Assembly (NCBI GenBank): GCA_002344565.1
Contig: DDTZ01000136.1
Coordinates: forward strand, 32,190-71,463
Direction of reading: 5' to 3'
Length of the DNA stretch: 39,274 nucleotides
Origin: Bdellovibrionaceae bacterium UBA2351
Lineage (GTDB): Bacteria; Bdellovibrionota; Bdellovibrionia; Bdellovibrionales; Bdellovibrionaceae
How positions within the stretch are numbered: position 1 is the first letter of the stretch; each line of letters begins with the position of its first letter. A program made the position numbers and the translations under genes. Below are positions 1 through 7,106 of the stretch, piece by piece. Below the pieces are notes generated by a model. The model worked only from the letters and a program-made list of their open reading frames with translations. It made no database searches and was not told the DNA's origin.

Positions 1-2
1 CC

Positions 3-1007
3 AAAGATCCGGAATTTGAATACAAGCTGGCTCTACCCATGACGGCTCCAGTAAAACAGCAGAACTTCAATATGACCGTTCCACTCATTTCCTCTGGCCC
101 TTATCGTATTAAAAAATACGACTCTAAAAGTTTAGAAATACAAATGGAAAGCAACCCGTTTTTCTATGACAAATCGAGCCGTCCAAATTTATCGTTTATT
201 TATATTTCAGATGATTCCATACAAATTCCTTTGTTCACAAAAAAACAAATTGACCTTGTTCGCCGTGTACCTACTGCGCAAATTCCTCACTGGCGTAGCG
301 ACAAATCGTTCTTAGGGATTGAGGTTTTACGTTTTGACTACTTTGGCTTTAATTTGAACAAATTAGATAAATACACTCGGCAGGCTATGAGTGAAGTTAT
401 CGACTATTCAGAACTTCAGAGTTTGCTTAACTCGACCGGCCGCCCCGGATGCTTTGATCTTGGCACTCGGGCATTAGACAGGCCAATATGCATAGAAACA
501 AAAGAACCGAAACGTACCAAACTCCCTTCGGCTCCTAAAACTCCAATTGATTTTGCATATTCGCATTTAGGTGGCGAAGACCATCAACGAACTGGCGAAT
601 GGCTGAAGTCCCAATGGAAAAAATATCTAGGCATCAACCTCATGCTTAAACAAATAGAGAACAAGGTCTTCATCAACACATTAAAAAACGAAGTCCCAAC
701 CGTGTTCCGCAAAGGCATACCGCTAGAAACACCTCTGTGCTATTCTGCGGTGAAAATGTTTGAGTCCGACAATCCAGAAAATTTATACAAACTGAATGAT
801 TCATTTTTAATTATCAACATTGCTAAACTAAAAAACGAAAACAAAATCGATAAACAAAAAGCCTTATGTAACTCAATTTTGGAATATTTGATTTCAAACG
901 CCCTGATTATACCTACTGGCAAATATGAACTTTCAATTTTACTACGTGAACCATTTCATAAGCTCAAATTTAACAAACTCAACATGGCCGACTTTTCTCA
1001 ATATTAA
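3..1007 (+). CDS. ABC transporter substrate-binding protein, family 5 (OppA/DppA type), 5'-truncated by window edge
   Basis: The reading frame is open from the first bases of the window (KDPEFEYKLALPM...), so the true start lies upstream and about 334 C-terminal residues are present. Family 5 binding proteins are usually 500-600 residues, so roughly the N-terminal third to 40% is missing. The segment SSGPYRIKKYD is the typical 'GSGPY' motif that follows the first lobe, and FDYFGFNLNK matches the hinge-region 'Y.GFN' pattern of the family. Such proteins bind oligopeptides or other small ligands in the periplasm for an ABC importer. No permease or ATPase gene follows, so partners must be upstream or elsewhere. 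The stop is 43 bases before the next plus-strand gene. Family assignment is fairly sure; the ligand is unknown. Confidence 0.8.
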   Translation, partial: KDPEFEYKLALPMTAPVKQQNFNMTVPLISSGPYRIKKYDSKSLEIQMESNPFFYDKSSRPNLSFIYISDDSIQIPLFTKKQIDLVRRVPTAQIPHWRSDKSFLGIEVLRFDYFGFNLNKLDKYTRQAMSEVIDYSELQSLLNSTGRPGCFDLGTRALDRPICIETKEPKRTKLPSAPKTPIDFAYSHLGGEDHQRTGEWLKSQWKKYLGINLMLKQIENKVFINTLKNEVPTVFRKGIPLETPLCYSAVKMFESDNPENLYKLNDSFLIINIAKLKNENKIDKQKALCNSILEYLISNALIIPTGKYELSILLREPFHKLKFNKLNMADFSQY

Positions 1008-1050
1008 ACACTTTCTTTGATGGCGCTTTTTTTGTACGCTAATACCGTAT

Positions 1051-1677
1051 ATGACACCACGATTTAGCCTCCATTTTAGGAACTTGCGACTATTTTCAGT
1101 TAAAATCATGCACTTAGTATCGCTCATGACTCTTGTCTTTCCAGCCACTGGAGCGTCAGAGGAGTTGACGAATGTAAAGGTAATTGGCGGATTCGGAGCC
1201 GAGTGTACAGAATCGAGCCCTGCTAACACAAATTACTTGCAACCTATGACCTTCAATATGATTGATTCCAAAAAATCGGGATCTGTGACCAACGCCGAAT
1301 TTGAAGTGCAGTTTGTTGAGTGTGCAAAAAACAAATGGTCAAAATTAAAAAACATAAAAACAGAATTCAACCAAGACATTACCGATGAAACCAAACAACA
1401 CTACAAAGAAAAAACAACCTATGGGCAATTTCGCGTAGAAATCAAAAATTCAAAAGGCGAAACTATTCAAACGATTCCTTTTACCAGCAACAAAGGGCGC
1501 TTCACATTTAAGGTTAAGCTTAATAGTTTAGATTTTGCAAAAGATGAAGAAACTAAAACCAAATTCGTCGATGTAATTGTCATGGCAAATAGGTCTCGTC
1601 AAAATGCAGCGGACTATTACTATGAAGATGTGAATTGGGGTCGTGTTCGCCTACCCCTCACTCAACCAGAGAACTAA
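1051..1677 (+). CDS. Secreted protein of unknown function
   Basis: I do not recognise this 208-residue protein. It has a basic N-terminus followed by a hydrophobic stretch (MHLVSLMTLVFPATGA, residues 20-35) ending in a plausible signal peptidase I site before SEE, so export is likely. The mature part is rich in Lys, Thr and Asn with alternating polar/hydrophobic stretches suggesting beta structure, and has two Cys (in AECTES and VECAKN) that could form a disulfide. The start at 1051 has no Shine-Dalgarno sequence, but TAATAC at 1040-1045 lies only 5 bases upstream, so a leaderless transcript is possible; ATG at 1108 is an alternative start but would give a signal peptide without basic residues. 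It ends 7 bases before the convergent peptidase gene. Confidence 0.6.
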   Translation: MTPRFSLHFRNLRLFSVKIMHLVSLMTLVFPATGASEELTNVKVIGGFGAECTESSPANTNYLQPMTFNMIDSKKSGSVTNAEFEVQFVECAKNKWSKLKNIKTEFNQDITDETKQHYKEKTTYGQFRVEIKNSKGETIQTIPFTSNKGRFTFKVKLNSLDFAKDEETKTKFVDVIVMANRSRQNAADYYYEDVNWGRVRLPLTQPEN

Positions 1678-1684
1678 GCCGCTA

Positions 1685-2710
1685 TTATTTTAAATACGTT
1701 ATTCCATCCAAATGAGGTAGCAATCTATTCTCAGGAACCCAAAGATAGCCGTTCTCACATTTAGTCACGGCATTAGAGTACTTTTGCTTTCCCTGTTTAT
1801 CTAAGCAACCACCCCAGCTGTTTCTGACTATGATATGGCAAGAGTTTCTTAAAAACTCGCGTCCCACGATGGTTGAGGCGTGAAGAACACCCTGGCCTTG
1901 ATAGGCGCCACTCAAAAACTCGGGGAAATAGCTAATACTAGATACATTTTTCTTGTCTATCTGCTCGTGCACCATTTCCAAAATCTGGTGTGAGTCTTTG
2001 ATTTGGGTATACACAACCGGCCCCTTTGGCGGCACCGTCGCATATTCGCCTCCAACATAACGATAAATCGCCACTTCGTTTTCAGGAGCCTTAAATCGAG
2101 AGGCATACGGACAAAATATATCTAAATATTTTATGCCAATCTCTGTAGAGCGAGAGTTCTGCATTAAATTCTGCAATGTCTTAACATCGAGTCTAGAAAT
2201 CAACGGATTTTCCAAGTAGATTTTTGCGTAGTAATCAATAAAACCGGCATTGGTTCCGTTCGGCAAAACCTTATCATACTCACTTTTTAATAAACCTAGC
2301 TGCGCAAATTGTTTCTTCACACCAATCTTAGCCCTCATATCGATAACGGCCGCATCCACGGTAGCCAAACAGAGTCCTTTAAAAAACGAACTCGTTTCAG
2401 TCTCGTTAAACCTGTACGTAGCAAACCGAATCGCATTGCGAACGGTACCTGCTTCTGCACTCACGCGCTCGGCATCACTCAGATTTTGCAGCAAAGCCAT
2501 ATGGATTGGCGAAACCGCTTGGCCGCCAAGAACATTTCGATATTTATACGTGAGTAGATCTGAACCGGAATACGCATAACACCAACCTATATCCTGCTGA
2601 TCGTAAGGCGTGCCGAAATGGTTTGATAAATTCACATACGAACAACGTTCCGCTAGGGACTCTATTGTTACACTCAGTAGAAAAAATAAAATGATTAACG
2701 AAAATTTCAC
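1685..2710 (-). CDS. Secreted papain-like (C1 family) cysteine peptidase without propeptide
   Basis: Residues 1-20 form a signal peptide ending SLA. The mature chain carries papain-clan signatures: Q39-D-I-G-W-C44-Y-A, with Q39 as the oxyanion-hole residue and C44 as the nucleophile; H277 in VLHASTIVG; and N297 in RNSWGG, the diagnostic NSWG motif. The gap of about 230 residues between Cys and His is longer than in papain (about 130), implying an insertion. Papain-family zymogens usually have an inhibitory propeptide of about 60-100 residues; here the catalytic Cys lies only about 24 residues after the predicted cleavage site. It probably degrades protein in the periplasm or outside the cell, possibly prey protein if this is a predator (inference). 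The start is GTG with no Shine-Dalgarno; TATAAC sits 8 bases upstream. Confidence 0.75.
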   Translation of the reverse strand: MKFSLIILFFLLSVTIESLAERCSYVNLSNHFGTPYDQQDIGWCYAYSGSDLLTYKYRNVLGGQAVSPIHMALLQNLSDAERVSAEAGTVRNAIRFATYRFNETETSSFFKGLCLATVDAAVIDMRAKIGVKKQFAQLGLLKSEYDKVLPNGTNAGFIDYYAKIYLENPLISRLDVKTLQNLMQNSRSTEIGIKYLDIFCPYASRFKAPENEVAIYRYVGGEYATVPPKGPVVYTQIKDSHQILEMVHEQIDKKNVSSISYFPEFLSGAYQGQGVLHASTIVGREFLRNSCHIIVRNSWGGCLDKQGKQKYSNAVTKCENGYLWVPENRLLPHLDGITYLK

Positions 2711-2882
2711 AAGGTCTAGTTATATCTCAACTCCACTGTATTTAAAAGAAATGCAATTCTTGTCATTACTGTCGAAATTATCGACGATTTTTCAGTACTT
2801 AAATCGATTTAGCCCACTAAAGGTTTAGGTAATAGATCCGATCTGATCCCTATCAACGTATTAAGACCTAAGGAGGTTCCTA

Positions 2883-3104
2883 ATGGCTGACAAAAAACCA
2901 AATCTAGTACCAAACAATGTCGTATCTCTTGCTGATGCTCGTTGCCAGGCTGAAGGCTGCAAAGCTAAACATACGCGCGCTAGTTTTTGCGCTGAGCATT
3001 TTGAATGGTTCAAAGCGGGCCTGATCACTAAAGAAGGAAAACAGGCTTTAGACTTTGACAAGAAATATCAACATTTCATGGCAGCTAAGAAAAAAGCCGC
3101 TTAA
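2883..3104 (+). CDS. Small zinc-motif protein (C-x4-C-x9-C-x2-H)
   Basis: This 73-residue protein has Cys21, Cys26, Cys36 and His39 in the spacing C-x4-C-x9-C-x2-H (CQAEGCKAKHTRASFCAEHF). The same spacing is common in small bacterial and phage zinc-binding modules of the 'C..EGC....ARG.C..H' type, often near DNA-acting proteins. The tail is very basic (AAKKKAA), compatible with nucleic-acid or ribosome contact, but no function can be named. The Shine-Dalgarno AAGGAGG at 2870-2876, 6 bases from the ATG, is among the strongest in the window, suggesting high expression. It stands alone after a divergent gene, with a 172-base upstream region that must hold its promoter. Confidence 0.75.
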   Translation: MADKKPNLVPNNVVSLADARCQAEGCKAKHTRASFCAEHFEWFKAGLITKEGKQALDFDKKYQHFMAAKKKAA

Positions 3105-3163
3105 GAAGTGTTCCCTTTCTAATTTTTTAAAGATACTATCGAGGCCTCAGTGGAGGAGGTCTT

Positions 3164-3907
3164 ATGAAATCAACACCCAGGACGGCGCTTATCACCGGCG
3201 CATCAAGCGGTATCGGATACGCGACTGCCCAGAGGTTTCATCTCGCCGGCTACTTCATATATCTTCTTGCCCGCGACCAACAAAGACTTACCGAACTTCA
3301 TCAACAACTTCCTAACTCTAAAATTATTAGCTGCGATCTTTCAGACCCCAAGCAAATTGAAAATTTGCCGAACCAAATTGACTTCAGCACACTGGATGTT
3401 CTTGTGAATAATGCTGGAATCTATTTTTCTAGGGCCGGCGATGAGTTTTCTCAATCCGACTGGAGTCTTATGTTTCAAGTAAACGTGTTTTCAGTGGCGC
3501 AGCTTAGCGCCTTGGCCATCTCCCACTTTAAACGCTCTAAAAGAGGCTCTATCGTAATGATTTCCTCTACCCTAGCTCATAAGCCTACTCCGATGACAGC
3601 CGCTTACTCAGCCTCTAAAGCCGCTATTCAAAACTTAACTAAAACATTAGCCCTTGAAGGTGCGCCTTTTAATATTCGTGTCAATTGCGTGTCCCCAGGC
3701 ATAGTTGAAACACCTATTCACAATTTGGCCAAGCTTGATGTAGAAGCAAGACAAAAACGCGCTGATCTAATGCACTCTTTGCAGCCCTTAGCACGGATGG
3801 GTAAGCCCAACGATATCGCTGAAGCCGTTTATTTTCTGGGCTCCGAAGCCAGCGCGTGGACCACAGGATCCATTCTTGATGTCGATGGCGGGATAAACAT
3901 CAAATGA
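3164..3907 (+). CDS. Short-chain dehydrogenase/reductase (SDR), possible pterin reductase
   Basis: A classical SDR of 247 residues. It has the nucleotide-binding TGASSGIG near residue 11, the NNAG motif, the catalytic set Ser (in MISSTLAH), Tyr and Lys (YSASK), and SPGIVETP after the active site. A basic residue after the first glycine motif region (LLARDQQR) favours NADPH. FabG-like enzymes share all of this, so substrate cannot be read from motifs. The context is informative: its TGA overlaps the ATG of a 6-pyruvoyl-tetrahydropterin synthase-type gene (ATGA at 3904-3907), so the two are translationally coupled. This suggests a sepiapterin/pteridine-reductase role (inference). The start is fixed by GGAGGAGG just upstream. 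General oxidoreductase or acyl-carrier reductase remain alternatives. Confidence 0.85.
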   Translation: MKSTPRTALITGASSGIGYATAQRFHLAGYFIYLLARDQQRLTELHQQLPNSKIISCDLSDPKQIENLPNQIDFSTLDVLVNNAGIYFSRAGDEFSQSDWSLMFQVNVFSVAQLSALAISHFKRSKRGSIVMISSTLAHKPTPMTAAYSASKAAIQNLTKTLALEGAPFNIRVNCVSPGIVETPIHNLAKLDVEARQKRADLMHSLQPLARMGKPNDIAEAVYFLGSEASAWTTGSILDVDGGINIK

Positions 3908-4290
3908 TATTAATACTAACTTTCGAATTCGCGGCCGCCCATTTTTACGAAAATAAAGCGTGGACGACCCAAAAAAACAATGAGGTCTTTGGAAAATGTT
4001 ATACGCCTCACGGTCACGGCCATAACTATAAACTTGAGCTCGAGGTCGATATAGGAAAGCATGCCCCAAACAAAGCTAAAAAAGCTATTCTTGAACACCT
4101 TCAACCGCTCATCCAAACGATCGACCACAGTCATTTGAACTTCGACGTACCCTATTTCAAATCCTTAGTCCCCACGACTGAAAATATTTCCCTGTACTTA
4201 AAGGATCAAATCGAATTACCGGTACTCTATCGAGCCAAACGCCTGCGGCTATTTGAAATGGATTCCATTTTTGTCGAGCTTACTATATAA
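3904..4290 (+). CDS. 6-pyruvoyl-tetrahydropterin synthase / QueD family protein, PTPS-type active site
   Basis: This 128-residue T-fold enzyme has the three zinc histidines H13, H38 and H40, catalytic C32 in FGKCYTPHGHGHNY, the Asp-His pair in IDHSHLNFD, and the substrate-anchoring PTTEN and C-terminal Glu. The Cys-to-HGH spacing is C-x5-HGH. In the family this spacing is typical of true 6-pyruvoyl-tetrahydropterin synthases, while queuosine QueD enzymes usually have C-x3-HGH. The DVPYF segment also resembles eukaryotic PTPS. The likely reaction is 7,8-dihydroneopterin triphosphate to 6-pyruvoyl-tetrahydropterin, with the coupled SDR upstream as reductase; a role in queuosine synthesis is the alternative. 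The ATG overlaps the SDR stop by 4 bases. Family certain, subfamily probable. Confidence 0.85.
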   Translation: MILILTFEFAAAHFYENKAWTTQKNNEVFGKCYTPHGHGHNYKLELEVDIGKHAPNKAKKAILEHLQPLIQTIDHSHLNFDVPYFKSLVPTTENISLYLKDQIELPVLYRAKRLRLFEMDSIFVELTI

Positions 4291-4316
4291 CACAGCCTCT
4301 ACAACCGAGGTTTATC

Positions 4317-5090
4317 GTGTCTAGTGAGTCAACAGAAGTTCTACGCCTATCCAAATTAATGTCGGAACGTGGCCTATGCTCCCGCCGTGAAGCTGACGAG
4401 CTCATCTCTAAAGGACACGTTTACGTCAATGGTGTTAAGATATCTGAACTTGGCCATAAGGTAACTCGCGATGTGCGCATTTCGTTAGAATCAGAAGCAA
4501 TGGCAGCGCAGAAAAAAATCATCACGGTTCTTTTGAATAAACCCGTTGGCTATGTTTCGAATTTACCAGAACGCAGCTACAAGCAAGCTTTGGATTTAAT
4601 CACGGGCGATCGGTTCCACGGCGATGTCGAACGTGAGTTGCCAAAAGACTTCTGGCGCTCTATCGAAAATGCTCCTAAAAACTTATCTGTGGTTGGGCGT
4701 TTAGATATCGAATCGCAAGGTCTATTGATCCTAACCCACGACGGCCGCCTAGTGAAAGCGATTATAGGCGAAGATTCCGATGTAGAAAAAGAATATATCG
4801 TCCGTGTTCGTGGTGACTTAACAGAAGAAGGCCTTGAACTACTGAACCATGGCCTATCTATCGACGGTGAGCCTCTCAAAGAAGCTCAGGTATCATGGCT
4901 AAATGAGGATCAATTAAAATTCATTCTTAAAGAAGGCAAAAAACGCCAAATCCGCAAGATGTGCGAAATGGTTGGCTTAGAAGTTCTGGGACTAAAACGC
5001 GTACGTATCGGAAAGCTTCCGTTAGGTTCACTACCCGAAGGCCGCTGGCGCCTAATGAGTGAAGACGAAAAAAACCTCTTCCTAAAATAA
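4317..5090 (+). CDS. rRNA pseudouridine synthase, RsuA/RluB/RluF family (RluF-like)
   Basis: An N-terminal S4 RNA-binding domain (LSKLMSERGLCSRREADELI, about residues 9-60) is followed by the catalytic domain with LNKPVGYVS and GRLDIESQGLLILTHDG, whose Asp is the nucleophile of this family. The C-terminal KKRQIRKMCEMVGLEVLGLK resembles RluF (23S rRNA U2604 in E. coli) more than RluB or RsuA, so RluF-like is the best guess; the target base cannot be proved from sequence. An extra segment of about 30 residues (ERSYKQALDLITGDRF onward) lies between KPVG and the catalytic loop. The start is GTG, with GAGG 6 bases upstream. It follows the pterin gene by 26 bases and may be co-transcribed. Confidence 0.85.
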   Translation: MSSESTEVLRLSKLMSERGLCSRREADELISKGHVYVNGVKISELGHKVTRDVRISLESEAMAAQKKIITVLLNKPVGYVSNLPERSYKQALDLITGDRFHGDVERELPKDFWRSIENAPKNLSVVGRLDIESQGLLILTHDGRLVKAIIGEDSDVEKEYIVRVRGDLTEEGLELLNHGLSIDGEPLKEAQVSWLNEDQLKFILKEGKKRQIRKMCEMVGLEVLGLKRVRIGKLPLGSLPEGRWRLMSEDEKNLFLK

Positions 5091-5138
5091 TTTGTAAAAA
5101 TATCAAAGACTGTCTCCAAACTTGTCACTTCTAGAATG

Positions 5139-5180
5139 CGAAATGCCTTTTATTTTAGAATTACGAAGGCATGCTTTTCG
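5139..5180 (+). other. Imperfect hairpin in the intergenic region after the pseudouridine synthase
   Basis: ATGCCTT at 5143-5149 pairs with AAGGCAT at 5166-5172, and the outer GCGAA (5139-5143) can pair with TTCGC (5177-5181) across a small bulge. No uridine tract follows directly, so it is not a clear intrinsic terminator. It could stabilise the upstream mRNA 3' end or structure the leader of the next gene. Confidence 0.35.
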
Positions 5181-5224
5181 CTATTCATACCGCGGGCGAT
5201 TACGCTTTTTAAGGGATGGTTACC

Positions 5225-5707
5225 ATGGTACGTTTTTTACTTGTTTTATTAGCCACTAAAATGACATTTGCTTCGACCGAGTCGATCGATTCTGAGTGCC
5301 GAATTCAGGCAAAGGAAACAGCAATTACAGCCTATCAATCGTGCGTAAAAGAATCCCGCGCTCAAAAGATCGATGAAATCCGCAAGGAATATCAGTCTAA
5401 ACTTCAAGAATTAAAATCTTACTACGACGGCGAAATGAAAAAGATGAGCCTTACACAAAAAACTCAGCTTGATGACACTAAGCCTGACGAGGCGACTGTT
5501 GTGGTAAAGAAAAAAGGTAAAGGCTCAAAAATGAGTGCAACTAAATCGAGCGGTCTGCCGGCAAAAAAGACATCTAGCAAATCTTTGCCAGTAAGAAATG
5601 TGGAGCCTGAAATGGCTCCACAGCAAGACTCATCCACGATGGCCCCAACTCCGGAGAGCAGTGATGCGGCCGAAATCGTGAATGTTGATGAGGGAAGTGC
5701 GATCTAA
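5225..5707 (+). CDS. Secreted coiled-coil/low-complexity protein of unknown function
   Basis: This protein of about 160 residues has a short signal peptide (VRFLLVLLATKMTFA) and two Cys (SECRIQ, QSCVKE) flanking a helical segment. A charged helix likely to form a coiled coil follows (ESRAQKIDEIRKEYQSKLQE), then a Lys-rich and Pro/Ser/Thr-rich tail without expected fold. An ATG at 5216 is in frame, but it sits directly against the AAGGG at 5211-5215; the ATG at 5225 has a 9-base spacing and is preferred. Its stop codon abuts the stop of the convergent YceI gene, and its probable terminator lies inside that gene. Not recognised as a known family. Confidence 0.6.
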   Translation: MVRFLLVLLATKMTFASTESIDSECRIQAKETAITAYQSCVKESRAQKIDEIRKEYQSKLQELKSYYDGEMKKMSLTQKTQLDDTKPDEATVVVKKKGKGSKMSATKSSGLPAKKTSSKSLPVRNVEPEMAPQQDSSTMAPTPESSDAAEIVNVDEGSAI

Positions 5708-6223
5708 TTATTTTTTCGCCGGAGCAGCTGCCGTAGCGGCTGCTTTTTCCAACGGAAGAACAACACGAACATTCACTGTATCTTTCACGCCGATTCCCAT
5801 ATATCGAATCCCTGCGATATTATAATCTGGTAAATTCAAATCAAATTTTGCTTCCACTTCTTTGTCATTTAAAGGTTTATAGGTTCCTTTAATTTCTTTT
5901 TCTACGCCACGAATTTTAATTTTACCAATACCTTTGCCATCTTTGCCTTTACCCGAAGTCAAAATGGCCTCCGGAAACTTACCGACTTCAAGGTATTTGT
6001 TTTTCATGTGATCATCACGCAGATCCATGTTTGTAGTCAGTGTTTTAAGATCCACTGAAACGCCCTGAGGAATATACTCGCCATTCTGAAGGACGACTTT
6101 GCCTTTTACGCCTTTCGCAGTGGCTGTAAATTTCTTCCCCATTGTAACAGAGAAATCGACATCAGCGACTGGTTCCGCAAATACAAATGAACTCAACATT
6201 AATAAAACGATCGAAATTTTCAT
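5708..6223 (-). CDS. YceI-family periplasmic lipid-binding protein
   Basis: A 171-residue secreted protein: signal peptide MKISIVLLMLSSFVFA, then a lipocalin-like YceI beta-barrel with the typical pattern of VSVDLKTLTTNMDLRDDHMK and KFPEAILTS ('sv.t....rd.hl.. ..FP...f.S'). YceI proteins bind isoprenoid or other lipids in the periplasm. The ATG at 6223 is chosen because AGGAG lies 6 bases upstream and the signal peptide starts there; an in-frame extension to 6304 would precede the signal peptide and has no ribosome site. The C-terminal Ala/Lys tail (EKAAATAAAPAKK) is unusual and coincides with the opposite-strand terminator. The gene is 88 bases downstream of the glycerophosphodiesterase gene on the same strand. 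Confidence 0.85.
   Translation of the reverse strand: MKISIVLLMLSSFVFAEPVADVDFSVTMGKKFTATAKGVKGKVVLQNGEYIPQGVSVDLKTLTTNMDLRDDHMKNKYLEVGKFPEAILTSGKGKDGKGIGKIKIRGVEKEIKGTYKPLNDKEVEAKFDLNLPDYNIAGIRYMGIGVKDTVNVRVVLPLEKAAATAAAPAKK
5723..5748 (+). terminator. Rho-independent terminator of the coiled-coil gene, inside the convergent YceI coding end
   Basis: AGCAGCTG (5723-5730) pairs with CGGCTGCT (5737-5744), 8 pairs with one G-U, around the loop CCGTAG, followed by TTTTT. It reads on the plus strand 16 bases after the stop at 5707. The same bases encode the Ala/Lys-rich C-terminus of the YceI protein on the other strand. Confidence 0.65.
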
Positions 6224-6311
6224 AGGTGCTCCTGTTAGAAACAGTATACCCGATTTCAAATCGTTTAAGAACGTCCTGATTTTTATTGTTTGATAATGAA
6301 ACATCGAAATC

Positions 6312-7106
6312 TTATGTTAAATTTTCTGGCTGAAGTGTATCCGAAATAATACTATTAACACCCAACGCCACTAAGCTTTTTGCTGTGTCGAGATCATTCA
6401 CTGTCCACGCCGAAGTCAAAACATTAAACTTCTTTAATTTCGAGATTAAATTAGAGTTAAACATAGAATAACGAATATTTAAAACATGTGGCTCGACCAA
6501 CGGAACCGTCCACATTCTTTTTAGATAGTAGAAGTTCCATATTTCCGGCTCATCCGTCACAAGCAGAGCGCGCGTCAACTGACGATCTATAAACTTCACA
6601 CGCAGCAAGGCCCACGGATTAAAACTAGAAATCATCACCCGATCCGCACATTGATGCTGATTGATTAATTCAACGACAGCATCTTCAATTGGAAATTGAT
6701 AAAAATTCTTACTCTTTATTTCAATGTTTAAAAAATCAGGCTTGTTTTCGGTCGTTAAAACATCCGATAACTTTGCGAACGTTCCGATCCGAATCAAATC
6801 AGAGTAGGACAACTCCGACACATTGACGTTTAGACGATAACGATTTCTTAAACTAAAATCATGATAAACAACGGGAACACGATCCCGCGTAATCTGAACA
6901 TCAATTTCGGCCATTTGATAGCCTTTATCTTTTGCCGCCGCCAATGATTCCATTGAATTTTCTGGTATGGATTGCTGATGGTAACCTCGATGCGCCTGAA
7001 CAACAGGCAGAGACCAATCATGATTCCACGCAGAGAACGCGCCCATCATTAACGGCCAACTTGCCCAATCACTTTTTATCGATTTTAAAATTGTCTCGGG
7101 TCCCAT
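6312..7106 (-). CDS. Glycerophosphodiester phosphodiesterase family protein (GDPD/UgpQ type)
   Basis: The catalytic set of the GDPD family is present: AHRGYH (HRG), IPENSMESL (PEN), AEIDVQITRD (the E-x-D metal ligands), VVYHDF (His-Asp), and IEIKS with its conserved Lys. It should hydrolyse glycerophosphodiesters to glycerol-3-phosphate and an alcohol. No signal peptide is evident, so it is probably cytoplasmic. The ATG at 7106 has GGAAAG close upstream and overlaps the end of the AsmA-like gene by 38 bases; in-frame alternatives are an upstream GTG-like start at 7145 and ATGs at 7049/7046 that begin after the upstream stop. The overlap implies co-transcription with the envelope gene, so phospholipid turnover and envelope transport may be linked (inference). 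Confidence 0.85.
   Translation of the reverse strand: MGPETILKSIKSDWASWPLMMGAFSAWNHDWSLPVVQAHRGYHQQSIPENSMESLAAAKDKGYQMAEIDVQITRDRVPVVYHDFSLRNRYRLNVNVSELSYSDLIRIGTFAKLSDVLTTENKPDFLNIEIKSKNFYQFPIEDAVVELINQHQCADRVMISSFNPWALLRVKFIDRQLTRALLVTDEPEIWNFYYLKRMWTVPLVEPHVLNIRYSMFNSNLISKLKKFNVLTSAWTVNDLDTAKSLVALGVNSIISDTLQPENLT

Noticed and set aside
942..1229. Minus-strand open frame of 95 codons over the start of the secreted orphan
   Set aside because: It overlaps two better plus-strand genes, has no ribosome site and no family-like motif.
2822..2872. TTTAGGT/ACCTAAG leader pairing upstream of the small zinc-motif gene as a riboswitch
   Set aside because: Only about 6-7 pairs across a long loop and no recognised aptamer sequence.
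4577..4879. Minus-strand frame of 100 codons opposite the pseudouridine synthase
   Set aside because: It is a shadow of a clearly conserved gene; its sequence is Ser/Arg-rich low complexity.
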